Notes: a model not told the origin generated them from the letters alone. Counted from the first letter of the stretch, positions 1 through 6,205 are shown. The stretch: 7,010 nucleotides of DNA from Sphingobacteriaceae bacterium (GCA_947460275.1 CANHHZ010000105.1:1-7010); one strand, 5' to 3'. Made by a program: numbers and translations.

Positions 1-836
1 GCGAAAGGCCCACCAAGGTTAATTTCCCCTGTAAAATATTCTGAAGAAGCATCTAATGGATCGTAAGTGATTGGCTCTACCCTAATATGCTGATACAATA
101 ACGGACGCGTATTTTTGATTCTAAGTTGGTGTGGGTCAAGTTCAAATGAAAACATATCATGCTGATACACTGGCTTGTCTAATAGCTTCTGCATCAACAT
201 TTTTTTATACACCTTAAGCACCTCAAAGCTGGGTATATTAAGGTACTCAATTTTATTTTGCTGAATATTGGTAAAATTGCTAAACAATTGTTCTTGACTA
301 GGTACTTTGGTGGTGTCTAATTTTTGCGTAAAATTGATGAGTTTGAAGGCGATTTCATTGAATTCTTCTAAAAAAGCATTACTCTGGGAATGTTTTTTAG
401 TAAATAATTTTATAGAATCTGGTGGAACGTTAACACCAAACTGGTAAACATTATTAATGTCCACCATAAAATTTCCATAATGAATGGAATTATCATGTAT
501 TTGTTCATTTTTAACCTCCAGATCATAAAAAAGCACTCTAGAAATAAATGGATATTTGAGCAAAATGGTATCAGTAAATTTTGCGGCAGCTGCCGAGTCT
601 AGATATCCGTTGTAATATGAAACCTCTGGAAGTTTGTTGAAGAAGAAATCTTTATAAGGTTTGATACTTTCTTCTAATACGTTCGCTTTTGCCGACACAA
701 AATCGTTTTCTATATTTTTTTTACTAAAATTATAAGCCAAAAAAAGGGAAATCACAAATAAAAGGGATATTAACCCTATAAATACAAGGATTAATGAGAA
801 ATTTTTGCGATAACCACTATCTTTTTCTGAAGCCAT
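1..836 (-). CDS. Membrane-anchored sensor-like protein, N-terminal part (possible histidine kinase), truncated by window edge
   Basis: The reading frame starts at the ATG at 834-836 and stays open for 278 codons to the left edge, so the C-terminus is missing. The protein has a short polar N-terminus, one strong hydrophobic segment at about residues 13-36 (FSLILVFIGLISLLFVISLF), then about 240 hydrophilic residues with no second membrane segment yet. This is the layout of a one-helix anchor followed by an extracytoplasmic sensor domain, as in many Bacteroidota sensor histidine kinases, where a second helix and HAMP/HisKA/HATPase domains would follow. None of those catalytic domains lies inside the window, so the kinase assignment is an inference from architecture. 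No known ligand-binding motif was recognised. The gene starts 14 nt after the stop of the S9 peptidase-like gene and has no promoter of its own that I can see, so the two are probably co-transcribed. No Shine-Dalgarno sequence precedes the start, which is normal for this phylum. Confidence 0.6.
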   Translation of the reverse strand, partial: MASEKDSGYRKNFSLILVFIGLISLLFVISLFLAYNFSKKNIENDFVSAKANVLEESIKPYKDFFFNKLPEVSYYNGYLDSAAAAKFTDTILLKYPFISRVLFYDLEVKNEQIHDNSIHYGNFMVDINNVYQFGVNVPPDSIKLFTKKHSQSNAFLEEFNEIAFKLINFTQKLDTTKVPSQEQLFSNFTNIQQNKIEYLNIPSFEVLKVYKKMLMQKLLDKPVYQHDMFSFELDPHQLRIKNTRPLLYQHIRVEPITYDPLDASSEYFTGEINLGGPF

Positions 837-850
837 TTTTTGGGAACAGA

Positions 851-2743
851 TTATTTATTTTTTAAGTTATTTTCTAAAAAATGTTCTAGCGCAGCATACA
901 CTTTTTGCCTACTCTCCTCTCTGTTCATCTCAAACGCAGATTGGTCTCTCTCGAAATAAGTAATTGGAATGTTTCTTTTTTTCAACTCTTTCACAAATCT
1001 TATAGCGTCGTTAGCGTTTAAACGGGGGTCTTTGATGTTTTGGGTAATAAAAATTGGAATAGTTACTTTCTCAACATTAAATAGCGGCGATGCTTTACTC
1101 ATATAATCCACCTCAGTTATCGGATTACCCACAATTTCATAATACATCTGCAAATAGGATTTTAGATATGGAGGAATTGCATTGAGGTAACTAAATAAAT
1201 TTAACACTCCAGAGTTTGATGCTGCACACTTATATAATTTAGGGTTTTTAATCGCTGCGTTTATAGCAACGTAACCACCAAAACCACTTCCATAAATGGC
1301 AACCTTATTAGGGTTGGCAATTTTTTCATTGATCAACCATTTTATACCATCTTCTATGTCATCTTGAATTTTTGCATTCCATTGCTTAAATCCTGCAGCA
1401 TAAAAATTTTTGCCATAACCCGTAGATCCTCTATAATTGACTTGGAAAACTGCATATCCACGGTTGGCCAAAAACTGAACCTCGGCATTAAAACCCCAAG
1501 TATTACGCAATCCAGGTCCATTATGTGGCATCACTACTACCGGAAGATTTTTCGAAGAAGCATTTATAGGTAATGTAAGATAACCATTTATCCTTAAGCT
1601 ATCTCTAGATATGTAGCTAATTGGATTCATTTTACTCATTTGCTCTTCGTTGATGTCTGCGTTCACATCGCTCAACTTCCTCAACTTTCCTGTATTTGCT
1701 GTGTAAAGGTAATAAGAACCTGGGTTGCGGTCAGTAAATGTTCTAACAATTACAACGTTTTCATTTTTATCCCGATCAAGAACTCGCGATTCAGTTTGTG
1801 GCAACAAGTTGTCAAGTTTCTGATAAAGTTGTTTGGCAGACTCATCCAAATAATGTTTATTTTTTTTCCAAGTTTCGTAGACCAGGTAAAGCATTTTACC
1901 CTTTTGCTTAGAGTATTGCGCATCAACAACATTTACACTATCATTTGCAAAAAGTACGCTTTTTTCTTTACCTGTTGTACAATCTAACTCCACTAAGGCC
2001 TGTTTATCTCGGTTTATATTAGATATTGCATAAATCGTATTTTCTTTGTCTTGAGCAAACGCAATTGGGGATAAAGTAGTTTTAAAGTTATTTGTAACGA
2101 TGGGCCTAAAATTTTGAGTTTCGTTTTCGCGGTATAATAAAGTTTGATTTACCCCGTCGCTAGACATGGCCATGCGTAATCTACCCTTGGCATCTGTAAT
2201 CCAATTTGTAATATTACCTGGGTTTTGGGCTGCCATTTCCATATGTCCATCTCTAACATTTAACCGGTAAACATCTGAAACAGTGGAATCTCTTTGATTT
2301 GACAACACCAATAAATACTTATTTGCAATCAATTGATCTTCTAATGCCCGCATTCGGGCCTTTTCATTTTTGCTGAGCTGTTTCTCGTTCTTACCTTCTT
2401 TATCAATGATAAAAAGATCTGATTGATATTTATCTCCTGCCTTTTCTTTGTAGTAAATGAGTTCATTATCACTTACCCAAGAGTAAAACACAATGTTTTT
2501 TTCTTTTAAATTGGTAAGCTGTGTCACTTTGCCGGTAGTTAGATTTTCAACAAAAAGATTTTGCTTTTTAGCCTGAAGCTTTAAGTAAGAGATGCAGGTT
2601 CCATCTGGAGAAATACGGTAGGTAGCTTTATCCTGCAATTTAAAAAAATCGTTTACAGGAATAAGAGGCGCTTTAATTTCCTGCTTACAGGAAAACAAAA
2701 CAAGCATCAAAAGCAATAAAAAAATTTTATTATTAAACACCAT
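851..2743 (-). CDS. S9-family (prolyl oligopeptidase-like) lipoprotein, probable catalytically dead pseudo-peptidase
   Basis: The 630-aa protein begins with a lipoprotein signal peptide: hydrophobic residues 7-17, lipobox LFSC, lipidated Cys19. Residues about 35-370 look like the beta-propeller of S9 peptidases (repeated strand motifs such as YRISPDGTCISYL). Residues about 375-625 are the alpha/beta-hydrolase domain, with family blocks MPHNGP (usually HGGP), FLANRGYAVFQVNYRGSTGYG, FKQWNAKIQDDIEDGIKWL and KVAIYGSGFGGY. In active members the last block reads G-x-S-Y-G-G; here the nucleophile position is Gly487, although Ser486 lies one residue earlier. The acid Asp is kept (Asp572 in IKDPRL). 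The usual DxEGHGF histidine block reads RDQSAFEMN at 599-607, with no His; a gap-free alignment puts Phe604 there. Length and fold blocks are intact and there is no frameshift, so selection probably maintains a non-catalytic role such as peptide binding, at the outer membrane or in the periplasm. It leads a probable two-gene unit with the sensor-like gene downstream. Confidence 0.9.
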   Translation of the reverse strand: MVFNNKIFLLLLMLVLFSCKQEIKAPLIPVNDFFKLQDKATYRISPDGTCISYLKLQAKKQNLFVENLTTGKVTQLTNLKEKNIVFYSWVSDNELIYYKEKAGDKYQSDLFIIDKEGKNEKQLSKNEKARMRALEDQLIANKYLLVLSNQRDSTVSDVYRLNVRDGHMEMAAQNPGNITNWITDAKGRLRMAMSSDGVNQTLLYRENETQNFRPIVTNNFKTTLSPIAFAQDKENTIYAISNINRDKQALVELDCTTGKEKSVLFANDSVNVVDAQYSKQKGKMLYLVYETWKKNKHYLDESAKQLYQKLDNLLPQTESRVLDRDKNENVVIVRTFTDRNPGSYYLYTANTGKLRKLSDVNADINEEQMSKMNPISYISRDSLRINGYLTLPINASSKNLPVVVMPHNGPGLRNTWGFNAEVQFLANRGYAVFQVNYRGSTGYGKNFYAAGFKQWNAKIQDDIEDGIKWLINEKIANPNKVAIYGSGFGGYVAINAAIKNPKLYKCAASNSGVLNLFSYLNAIPPYLKSYLQMYYEIVGNPITEVDYMSKASPLFNVEKVTIPIFITQNIKDPRLNANDAIRFVKELKKRNIPITYFERDQSAFEMNREESRQKVYAALEHFLENNLKNK

Positions 2744-2758
2744 ATTAAACTAATGCTA

Positions 2759-2766
2759 CAAAAATA
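2759..2766 (-). promoter_or_regulatory. Candidate -7 promoter element for the S9-like/sensor unit
   Basis: On the minus strand these bases read TATTTTTG, a full match to the Bacteroidota sigma-A -7 consensus TAnnTTTG. The element ends 15 nt before the ATG at 2743, which would give a very short leader. A TTTG lies upstream at 2781-2784, but its spacing of 14 nt is shorter than usual for a -33 element, so only the -7 match is convincing. In AT-rich DNA such matches also arise by chance. Confidence 0.4.
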
Positions 2767-2856
2767 CACATCTATGAGAGCAAAATTGCTAAACACCAAT
2801 ATTGTTACTTTTGAAAGATATTTCGAAATGACAATGTACTCAAATCAATCATTTAA

Positions 2857-2889
2857 AATCGCGATTATCCGTAACATTTAGAATACGGA
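2857..2889. promoter_or_regulatory. Two adjacent dyads in the divergent intergenic region (possible operator)
   Basis: Bases 2857-2866 form the perfect 10-bp palindrome AATCGCGATT. Two bases later an inverted repeat starts: TCCGTA (2868-2873) and TACGGA (2884-2889), separated by 10 nt. They lie about midway in the 288-nt stretch between the divergent starts at 2743 and 3032, where a shared regulator could bind. Nothing else was recognised in this stretch beyond the two promoter candidates. Function is inferred only from symmetry and position. Confidence 0.25.
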
Positions 2890-3019
2890 CAAATGTTTTT
2901 TTTAAAAGATTATTTCAAATGCAAGTGGTAGTAAGTTAGCCCAATACAATGATTTCTATAAAATCTTCGCAAAACAAGATTAAAACCTCTTTTGATCATC
3001 CAATTCACAACAAAAGCAA

Positions 3020-3027
3020 TATCTTTG
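3020..3027 (+). promoter_or_regulatory. Candidate -7 promoter element for DUF4286-rfbC
   Basis: The bases TATCTTTG match TAnnTTTG exactly and end only 4 nt before the ATG at 3032. If transcription starts at the usual distance from this element, the message would begin at or within a base or so of the start codon. A TTTG at 2991-2994 is 25 nt upstream, somewhat far for a -33 element. Confidence 0.45.
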
Positions 3028-3031
3028 TACT

Positions 3032-3334
3032 ATGTTATTATACAATGTAACCTTAATTATTGAAGAGGCTGTTGCCGCCGATTGGCTATTGTGGATGAAA
3101 GAAACACATATCCCAGCAGTAATGGCCACAGGAAAGTTTGCGTCAAATAGATTATTAAAAATCGTCGATTCGCCAAATGAAGGCGTTACTTATTGCGCAC
3201 AATACATAGCCGAAAATATAGCAGACTATAACGATTACCAACAAAACTTTGCTCCAGCCTTGCAGGCAGACTTACAAAGTAAGTTCGAAAATAAATTGGT
3301 CGCTTTTAGAACTTTAATGGAATTTATTGATTAA
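3032..3334 (+). CDS. DUF4286 family protein
   Basis: The 100-aa soluble protein matches my memory of the DUF4286 family of small Bacteroidota proteins: an N-terminal strand (LLYNVTLIIEEAV), the block WLLWMKETHIPAVMATGKF at about residues 18-36, a central VTYCAQYIAE strand, and a C-terminal FAPALQADLQSKF...VAFRTLMEF block. The length is typical and there is no signal peptide or membrane segment, so it should be cytoplasmic. The function of the family is not known to me; the size and strand/helix alternation would fit a ferredoxin-like alpha/beta fold, which is only a guess. The ATG start is supported by the family N-terminus and by the promoter element just upstream. The stop codon is separated from the rfbC start by one base, so translation of the two is probably coupled. 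Confidence 0.85.
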   Translation: MLLYNVTLIIEEAVAADWLLWMKETHIPAVMATGKFASNRLLKIVDSPNEGVTYCAQYIAENIADYNDYQQNFAPALQADLQSKFENKLVAFRTLMEFID

Positions 3335-3335
3335 A

Positions 3336-3890
3336 ATGAATATTACAGAAACGACAATTAAAGACCTGTTAATAATTGAGCCTAAAGTTTGGCCTGACGA
3401 AAGAGGTTATTTTTATGAAAGCTACAGTGCAAAAGCATTTGAAAATGCAAACGTAAATGCTGTTTTTGTGCAAGACAATCAATCTTTTTCGCAGAAAGGA
3501 ACTTTACGAGGTTTACATGCACAAGCTACGCCTTTTGCACAAGGCAAATTGGTAAGGGTAATACAAGGTGCTGTTTTAGATGTTGCCGTTGATATTAGAA
3601 AAAATTCTGCTACTTATGGCCAATATTTTAGCATGGAGCTTACAAGCGAAAATCACAAACAACTTTGGATTCCTCCTGGATTTTTACACGGATTTATTAC
3701 CTTGTTGGACAATACTATCTTTACCTATAAAGTAACCAACTATTACGATAAAAATTCAGAAATTGGTGTCGTTTGGAATGATCTAACACTAAATATAAAC
3801 TGGTGCGAAAACATCGACAAGAGCGAGATCAAGTTGTCTGAAAAAGACCTTTTATTGAAAGATTTTAAATCTTTTGAAAGTCCGTTTTAA
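3336..3890 (+). CDS. rfbC: dTDP-4-dehydrorhamnose 3,5-epimerase (RmlC/RfbC)
   Basis: This cytoplasmic cupin enzyme epimerises C3 and C5 of dTDP-4-dehydro-6-deoxyglucose, the third step in making dTDP-L-rhamnose for surface polysaccharides. The 184-aa length is standard. Blocks in order: PDERGYFYESY (20-30), TLRGLHAQ with catalytic base His61, GKLVRV with Lys71, LDVAVDIR with Asp82, WIPPGFLHGF with His118, FTYKVTNYYD with Tyr131, and LSEKD with Asp171. All expected active-site residues are present. A small oddity is Ala62 after the catalytic His, where Tyr or Phe is common (RGLHYQ). I chose the ATG at 3336 rather than an in-frame TTG at 3327, because the TTG lies inside the DUF4286 gene and the family N-terminus begins MNI. 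No rmlA, rmlB or rmlD gene is nearby in the window; the gene follows DUF4286 with a 1-nt gap and ends at a strong terminator. Confidence 0.95.
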   Translation: MNITETTIKDLLIIEPKVWPDERGYFYESYSAKAFENANVNAVFVQDNQSFSQKGTLRGLHAQATPFAQGKLVRVIQGAVLDVAVDIRKNSATYGQYFSMELTSENHKQLWIPPGFLHGFITLLDNTIFTYKVTNYYDKNSEIGVVWNDLTLNINWCENIDKSEIKLSEKDLLLKDFKSFESPF

Positions 3891-3904
3891 ATAAAATTTA
3901 TCAC

Positions 3905-3941
3905 AAAAAAAGCCTCTTAAATACATCAATAGGCTTTTTTT
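3905..3941. terminator. Bidirectional rho-independent terminator between convergent units
   Basis: An 11-bp perfect stem pairs AAAAAAAGCCT (3905-3915) with AGGCTTTTTTT (3931-3941) around a 15-nt loop. The T-run at 3935-3941 serves the plus-strand rfbC transcript, which ends at 3890, and the A-run at 3905-3911 serves the minus-strand OmpA transcript, whose stop codon is at 3956-3958. The stem has only four G/C-rich base pairs, but the symmetry and location are what a shared terminator should look like. Confidence 0.8.
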
Positions 3942-3955
3942 AGGATGTATATTTA

Positions 3956-4798
3956 CTATTGTTTAATCAAATCGTAAAGTTCATCTAACTTTGGCGAAAG
4001 CACAATTTCAATTCTTCTGTTTTTGCTTCGCTCTTCAGGAGTTGTGTTGGGTGCTAAGGGTTGAAACTCACCCTTCCCTGTGGCTGTCATGCGTACACTT
4101 TCAACCTTTTGCTCATCGGTAAGGAAACGAACTACAGAGGTAGAGCGAAGTACACTTAAATCCCAATTGTCTTTAATTTGACCTAGATTGTTTATTTTTT
4201 GAGCATCTGTATGCCCTTCTACGGCAATATTAATCTCTGGCTGTTGTTTCAACACTTCGGCCAGTTGTGTCAAAGCTTGTTTTCCTTTTTCGTCGATAAT
4301 GATACTTCCGGAAGGAAATAACAGTTTATCGGTTAGGGAAACGTACACTTTACCATTTTTAATTTCAACGGTCAATCCATTTTTAGTAAAGCCTAACAAA
4401 GCTTGCTGTAATTTAGCTTTTAACTGATTGGTAGCTTCATCGCGTTTGCGCAAAATTTCTTCTACTTCTTTTAAACGTTGCTCACGTTTTTTCAAGTCAT
4501 CAGCTAATTTATTGATTTCGGACGAGCTATTGTTGCGCAGCTTGGCATAATTAGCATCCATTTGTTCATTTTGAGTTCTCAAATCGGCCAATTGGCTATT
4601 CAAAGAGGTTGTATCTTTCTTTAATCGAGCTATTCTTAATTCCAAATTTTCATTGGCTAGCTGAGCCTCTGTCCAACCAGTGTTTAAGGAGTCTTTTGAA
4701 GTCAATAAGGCTTTATATTTTTTTGTAGACAAAACTACGCAAGAGCTTATAGAAAAAGTGAAAAATACGAATGTGGCAAGTAAACTAAGTCTTTTCAT
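3956..4798 (-). CDS. OmpA-family peptidoglycan-binding lipoprotein with coiled coil
   Basis: I place the start at the ATG at 4796-4798, giving 280 aa that begin with a lipoprotein signal peptide MKRLSLLATFVFF and lipobox ISSC (Cys20). A longer frame starts at 4855 but adds 19 residues ahead of a good signal peptide and overlaps the upstream gene. Residues about 40-130 are charged and heptad-like, predicted to form a coiled-coil spacer. Residues about 150-265 form an OmpA/MotB-type domain: LLFPSGSIIID, VEGHTD (193-198), NWDLSVLRSTSVVRFL with Arg218, and the closing SKNRRIEIV. In this family the conserved Asp and Arg bind diaminopimelate in peptidoglycan, so the protein should tether the outer membrane to the wall. 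The stop is TAG. It is the last gene of the unit, 4 nt after the DUF2461 gene, and may also have its own promoter. Its physiological partner is not evident. Confidence 0.9.
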   Translation of the reverse strand: MKRLSLLATFVFFTFSISSCVVLSTKKYKALLTSKDSLNTGWTEAQLANENLELRIARLKKDTTSLNSQLADLRTQNEQMDANYAKLRNNSSSEINKLADDLKKREQRLKEVEEILRKRDEATNQLKAKLQQALLGFTKNGLTVEIKNGKVYVSLTDKLLFPSGSIIIDEKGKQALTQLAEVLKQQPEINIAVEGHTDAQKINNLGQIKDNWDLSVLRSTSVVRFLTDEQKVESVRMTATGKGEFQPLAPNTTPEERSKNRRIEIVLSPKLDELYDLIKQ

Positions 4799-4802
4799 AA
4801 AA

Positions 4803-5465
4803 TTATAGGTTTGTAGCTTGGCGCAAAAATAGCACAAAAGGTTGGATATTGGCAAAAGCGATGGTTAACTTATCAATGATAGATGTCTTAAAAAATTCCG
4901 ATTCATTAATATTGTAAATAGCTACGAAGCTTTTCAGTTTCAATAACTCAATATTTGGATGATCTATTTCGTAACCCTTAGGTGCTCTTTTCAATTTGTC
5001 TTCAGCAGAAAGCTTAAAAACATCAGTAAAATTTTTAGCGTTGGTAATGGTTAAGAAATCATCTCCATTATAATCAATTTCTTCTCTTATTTTTTTCAAA
5101 ACAGGAGCTTCGGGCTGCCAAAAACCAATGCCAAAAAAGCAATTTCCAGGTTGTAAATGCAAATAATAAGCAGGCGTATTAGGGCCGTATCCTTTTACAT
5201 CGAACACAATGCCGTAATTTTTTTTGTAGGGATCTTTATTTTTGCTAAAACGCACATCTCGGTAAATGCGCATCAATGCTTTTTTGGGCTCGGCATCTGC
5301 CGAATATTGTTTGTCAATACCAGAAAACTGTTGGATAAGCTTGGCTATAAAAGGATACAAATCTGCCTTGGCCTCTTCATAAAGATGTTTGTTTAGGTCA
5401 AACCATTCGCGGTTGTTGTTTTCGGCCAGTTGGCTCAAAAAATCAAATGTTTTTTTAGATAACAT
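4803..5465 (-). CDS. DUF2461 (TIGR02453-type) family protein
   Basis: The 220-aa protein matches the DUF2461/TIGR02453 family. The signature near the N-terminus is NNNREWFDLNKHLYEEAK (16-33), followed by MRIYRDVRFSKNKDPYKKN at about 65-83 and the core strands YYLHLQPGNCFFGIGFWQPE. The length agrees with the family. There is no signal peptide or membrane helix, so it is expected in the cytoplasm. The biochemical function of the family is unknown to me. It starts 10 nt after the DUF983 stop and ends 4 nt before the OmpA-family start, so it belongs to that transcription unit, although DUF2461 genes have no established link to oxidase assembly. Confidence 0.88.
   Translation of the reverse strand: MLSKKTFDFLSQLAENNNREWFDLNKHLYEEAKADLYPFIAKLIQQFSGIDKQYSADAEPKKALMRIYRDVRFSKNKDPYKKNYGIVFDVKGYGPNTPAYYLHLQPGNCFFGIGFWQPEAPVLKKIREEIDYNGDDFLTITNAKNFTDVFKLSAEDKLKRAPKGYEIDHPNIELLKLKSFVAIYNINESEFFKTSIIDKLTIAFANIQPFVLFLRQATNL
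4824..4856 (-). promoter_or_regulatory. Candidate internal promoter for the OmpA-family gene
   Basis: On the minus strand, TTTG at 4853-4856 and TATTTTTG at 4824-4831 are separated by 21 nt, close to the Bacteroidota -33/-7 arrangement (TTTG, about 19-21 nt, TAnnTTTG). The pair lies inside the 3' end of the DUF2461 gene, and the predicted transcript would start about 20 nt before the ATG at 4798. This also argues against the longer upstream start at 4855. The coding sequence could produce this match by chance. Confidence 0.4.
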
Positions 5466-5475
5466 CTAGGCTCAA

Positions 5476-5889
5476 TTATTTGTCTGTATCGTAAATAGAA
5501 TTATACCTTATTTTTGGTGAAAGCCAATGCAATAAAATAATACGTGAATATCGATAATTAAATGGTGACAACAATATTGAAGTTAATAAAATGACACCGC
5601 AATAAAACCAAACCGAATCAAAATCTAAGCGCCCGTTACTTATAAAATAGGTGAAAAAACCCATTACAATCATTTCAATCATGTTCATGGCATAGCTTAC
5701 ATACATAGCCGCATAAAAATAACCAGGTTCTATTTCGAAACGCTGTTGGCAATGTGCACACCTATAATTGGTACGCTGAATATTTAAGCCAAAAATGCTG
5801 CCGCTAAATATATCTCCACGCCTGCATTGTGGGCATTTGCCTTTTAAAATAGCATACCCTTTAGTTGTTTTTTTAGCATCACTACTCAT
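5476..5889 (-). CDS. DUF983 zinc-ribbon membrane protein (cytochrome oxidase neighbourhood)
   Basis: The 137-aa protein starts with a cytoplasmic-type zinc ribbon: KCPQCRRGDIF with Cys19 and Cys22, and YRCAHCQQRFE with Cys44 and Cys47. This is followed by EIEPGYFYAAMYVSY and two hydrophobic helices at about residues 58-83 and 92-108. CPxCR.GD.F and EPGYFY are diagnostic of DUF983. The family is small, has no proven activity that I know of, and commonly sits beside cytochrome c oxidase genes in Bacteroidota and alphaproteobacteria, which fits its place here after SCO, DUF420 and the CxxC protein. The four cysteines probably bind one zinc ion. It begins 15 nt after the stop of the 83-aa gene. 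Confidence 0.9.
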   Translation of the reverse strand: MSSDAKKTTKGYAILKGKCPQCRRGDIFSGSIFGLNIQRTNYRCAHCQQRFEIEPGYFYAAMYVSYAMNMIEMIVMGFFTYFISNGRLDFDSVWFYCGVILLTSILLSPFNYRYSRIILLHWLSPKIRYNSIYDTDK

Positions 5890-5904
5890 AATATGAACTT
5901 AGTT

Positions 5905-6156
5905 TTAAAACTGGCGACTAGCGGCTACTTTTTTACGATAATTTTTATACCACAAAGCGCCAAGCCCCATCATTAAAACATATGGAATAGCTAATAAGTA
6001 GATAATGCCTGCATTTAAGCCTTTGCCCTGTGTATTTCCATTTTTTACGCTCTGCTCGGCATTTACGCTACACATAGCACATTGAGCATTTGCCTTTGGT
6101 AAAATAGCAAAAATAGAAATAAGGATTAAAAAGATAAGAATAAATTTCTTAGACAT
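5905..6156 (-). CDS. Small exported CxxC membrane protein in oxidase-assembly cluster
   Basis: This 83-aa protein has a signal peptide (basic SKK, hydrophobic residues 5-19, cleavage likely after ANA at 22-24), so the mature protein would start Q-C-A-M-C, with Cys26 and Cys29 at its very N-terminus on the periplasmic side. The conserved-looking stretch GKGLNAGIIYLLAIPYVLMM (44-63) enters a single membrane helix at about 50-70, and a basic tail KNYRKK marks the cytoplasmic end. It resembles short unnamed proteins (CxMC...GxNxGIxYLxxIPY) that I recall next to SCO, DUF420 and DUF983 genes in Bacteroidota. Position and the thiol pair suggest a role in copper or heme delivery, or in thiol redox, during oxidase assembly; this is inference. 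It is not a lipoprotein by sequence, because NAQC is a poor lipobox. It is the first gene of a four-gene unit. Confidence 0.8.
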   Translation of the reverse strand: MSKKFILIFLILISIFAILPKANAQCAMCSVNAEQSVKNGNTQGKGLNAGIIYLLAIPYVLMMGLGALWYKNYRKKVAASRQF

Positions 6157-6160
6157 GCAA

Positions 6161-6168
6161 CAAATATA
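6161..6168 (-). promoter_or_regulatory. Candidate -7 promoter element for the CxxC-DUF983-DUF2461-OmpA unit
   Basis: The minus strand reads TATATTTG, a full match to TAnnTTTG, ending 4 nt before the ATG at 6156. It lies between the terminator of the preceding unit and this gene, where a promoter is required. The upstream -33 position has only a weak T-rich match around 6191-6195. The message would be leaderless or nearly so. Confidence 0.45.
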
Positions 6169-6205
6169 AGGATAATTGGAGAATGGCTTTTAAAATTTAT
6201 GTCAT

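Noticed and set aside
1364..1987. Plus-strand open frames at 1364-1573 and 1640-1987, and a minus-strand frame at 1750-1932.
   Set aside because: They lie wholly inside the S9-like gene in other frames, show no recognisable domain and have no promoter context.
851..2743. Treating the S9-like gene as a decayed pseudogene because catalytic residues are missing.
   Set aside because: The frame is open over its full length with a good lipoprotein signal peptide and intact fold blocks, so a pseudoenzyme is a better description than a broken gene.
3327..3335. TTG start at 3327 for rfbC.
   Set aside because: The ATG at 3336 follows the DUF4286 stop by 1 nt and matches the family N-terminus and usual length.
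4799..4855. Upstream extension of the OmpA-family gene to an ATG at 4855.
   Set aside because: It would put 19 unrelated residues before a clear signal peptide, overlap the DUF2461 gene and start upstream of the likely internal promoter's start site.
5157..5396. Plus-strand open frame of 79 codons.
   Set aside because: It is antisense to the DUF2461 gene, whose family motifs cover the same bases; no independent support.
5901..5912. Perfect 12-bp palindrome AGTTTTAAAACT at the end of the 83-aa gene.
   Set aside because: It is almost all A/T, overlaps coding sequence and the stop codon, lacks a loop or T-run of a terminator, and is expected by chance in such AT-rich DNA.
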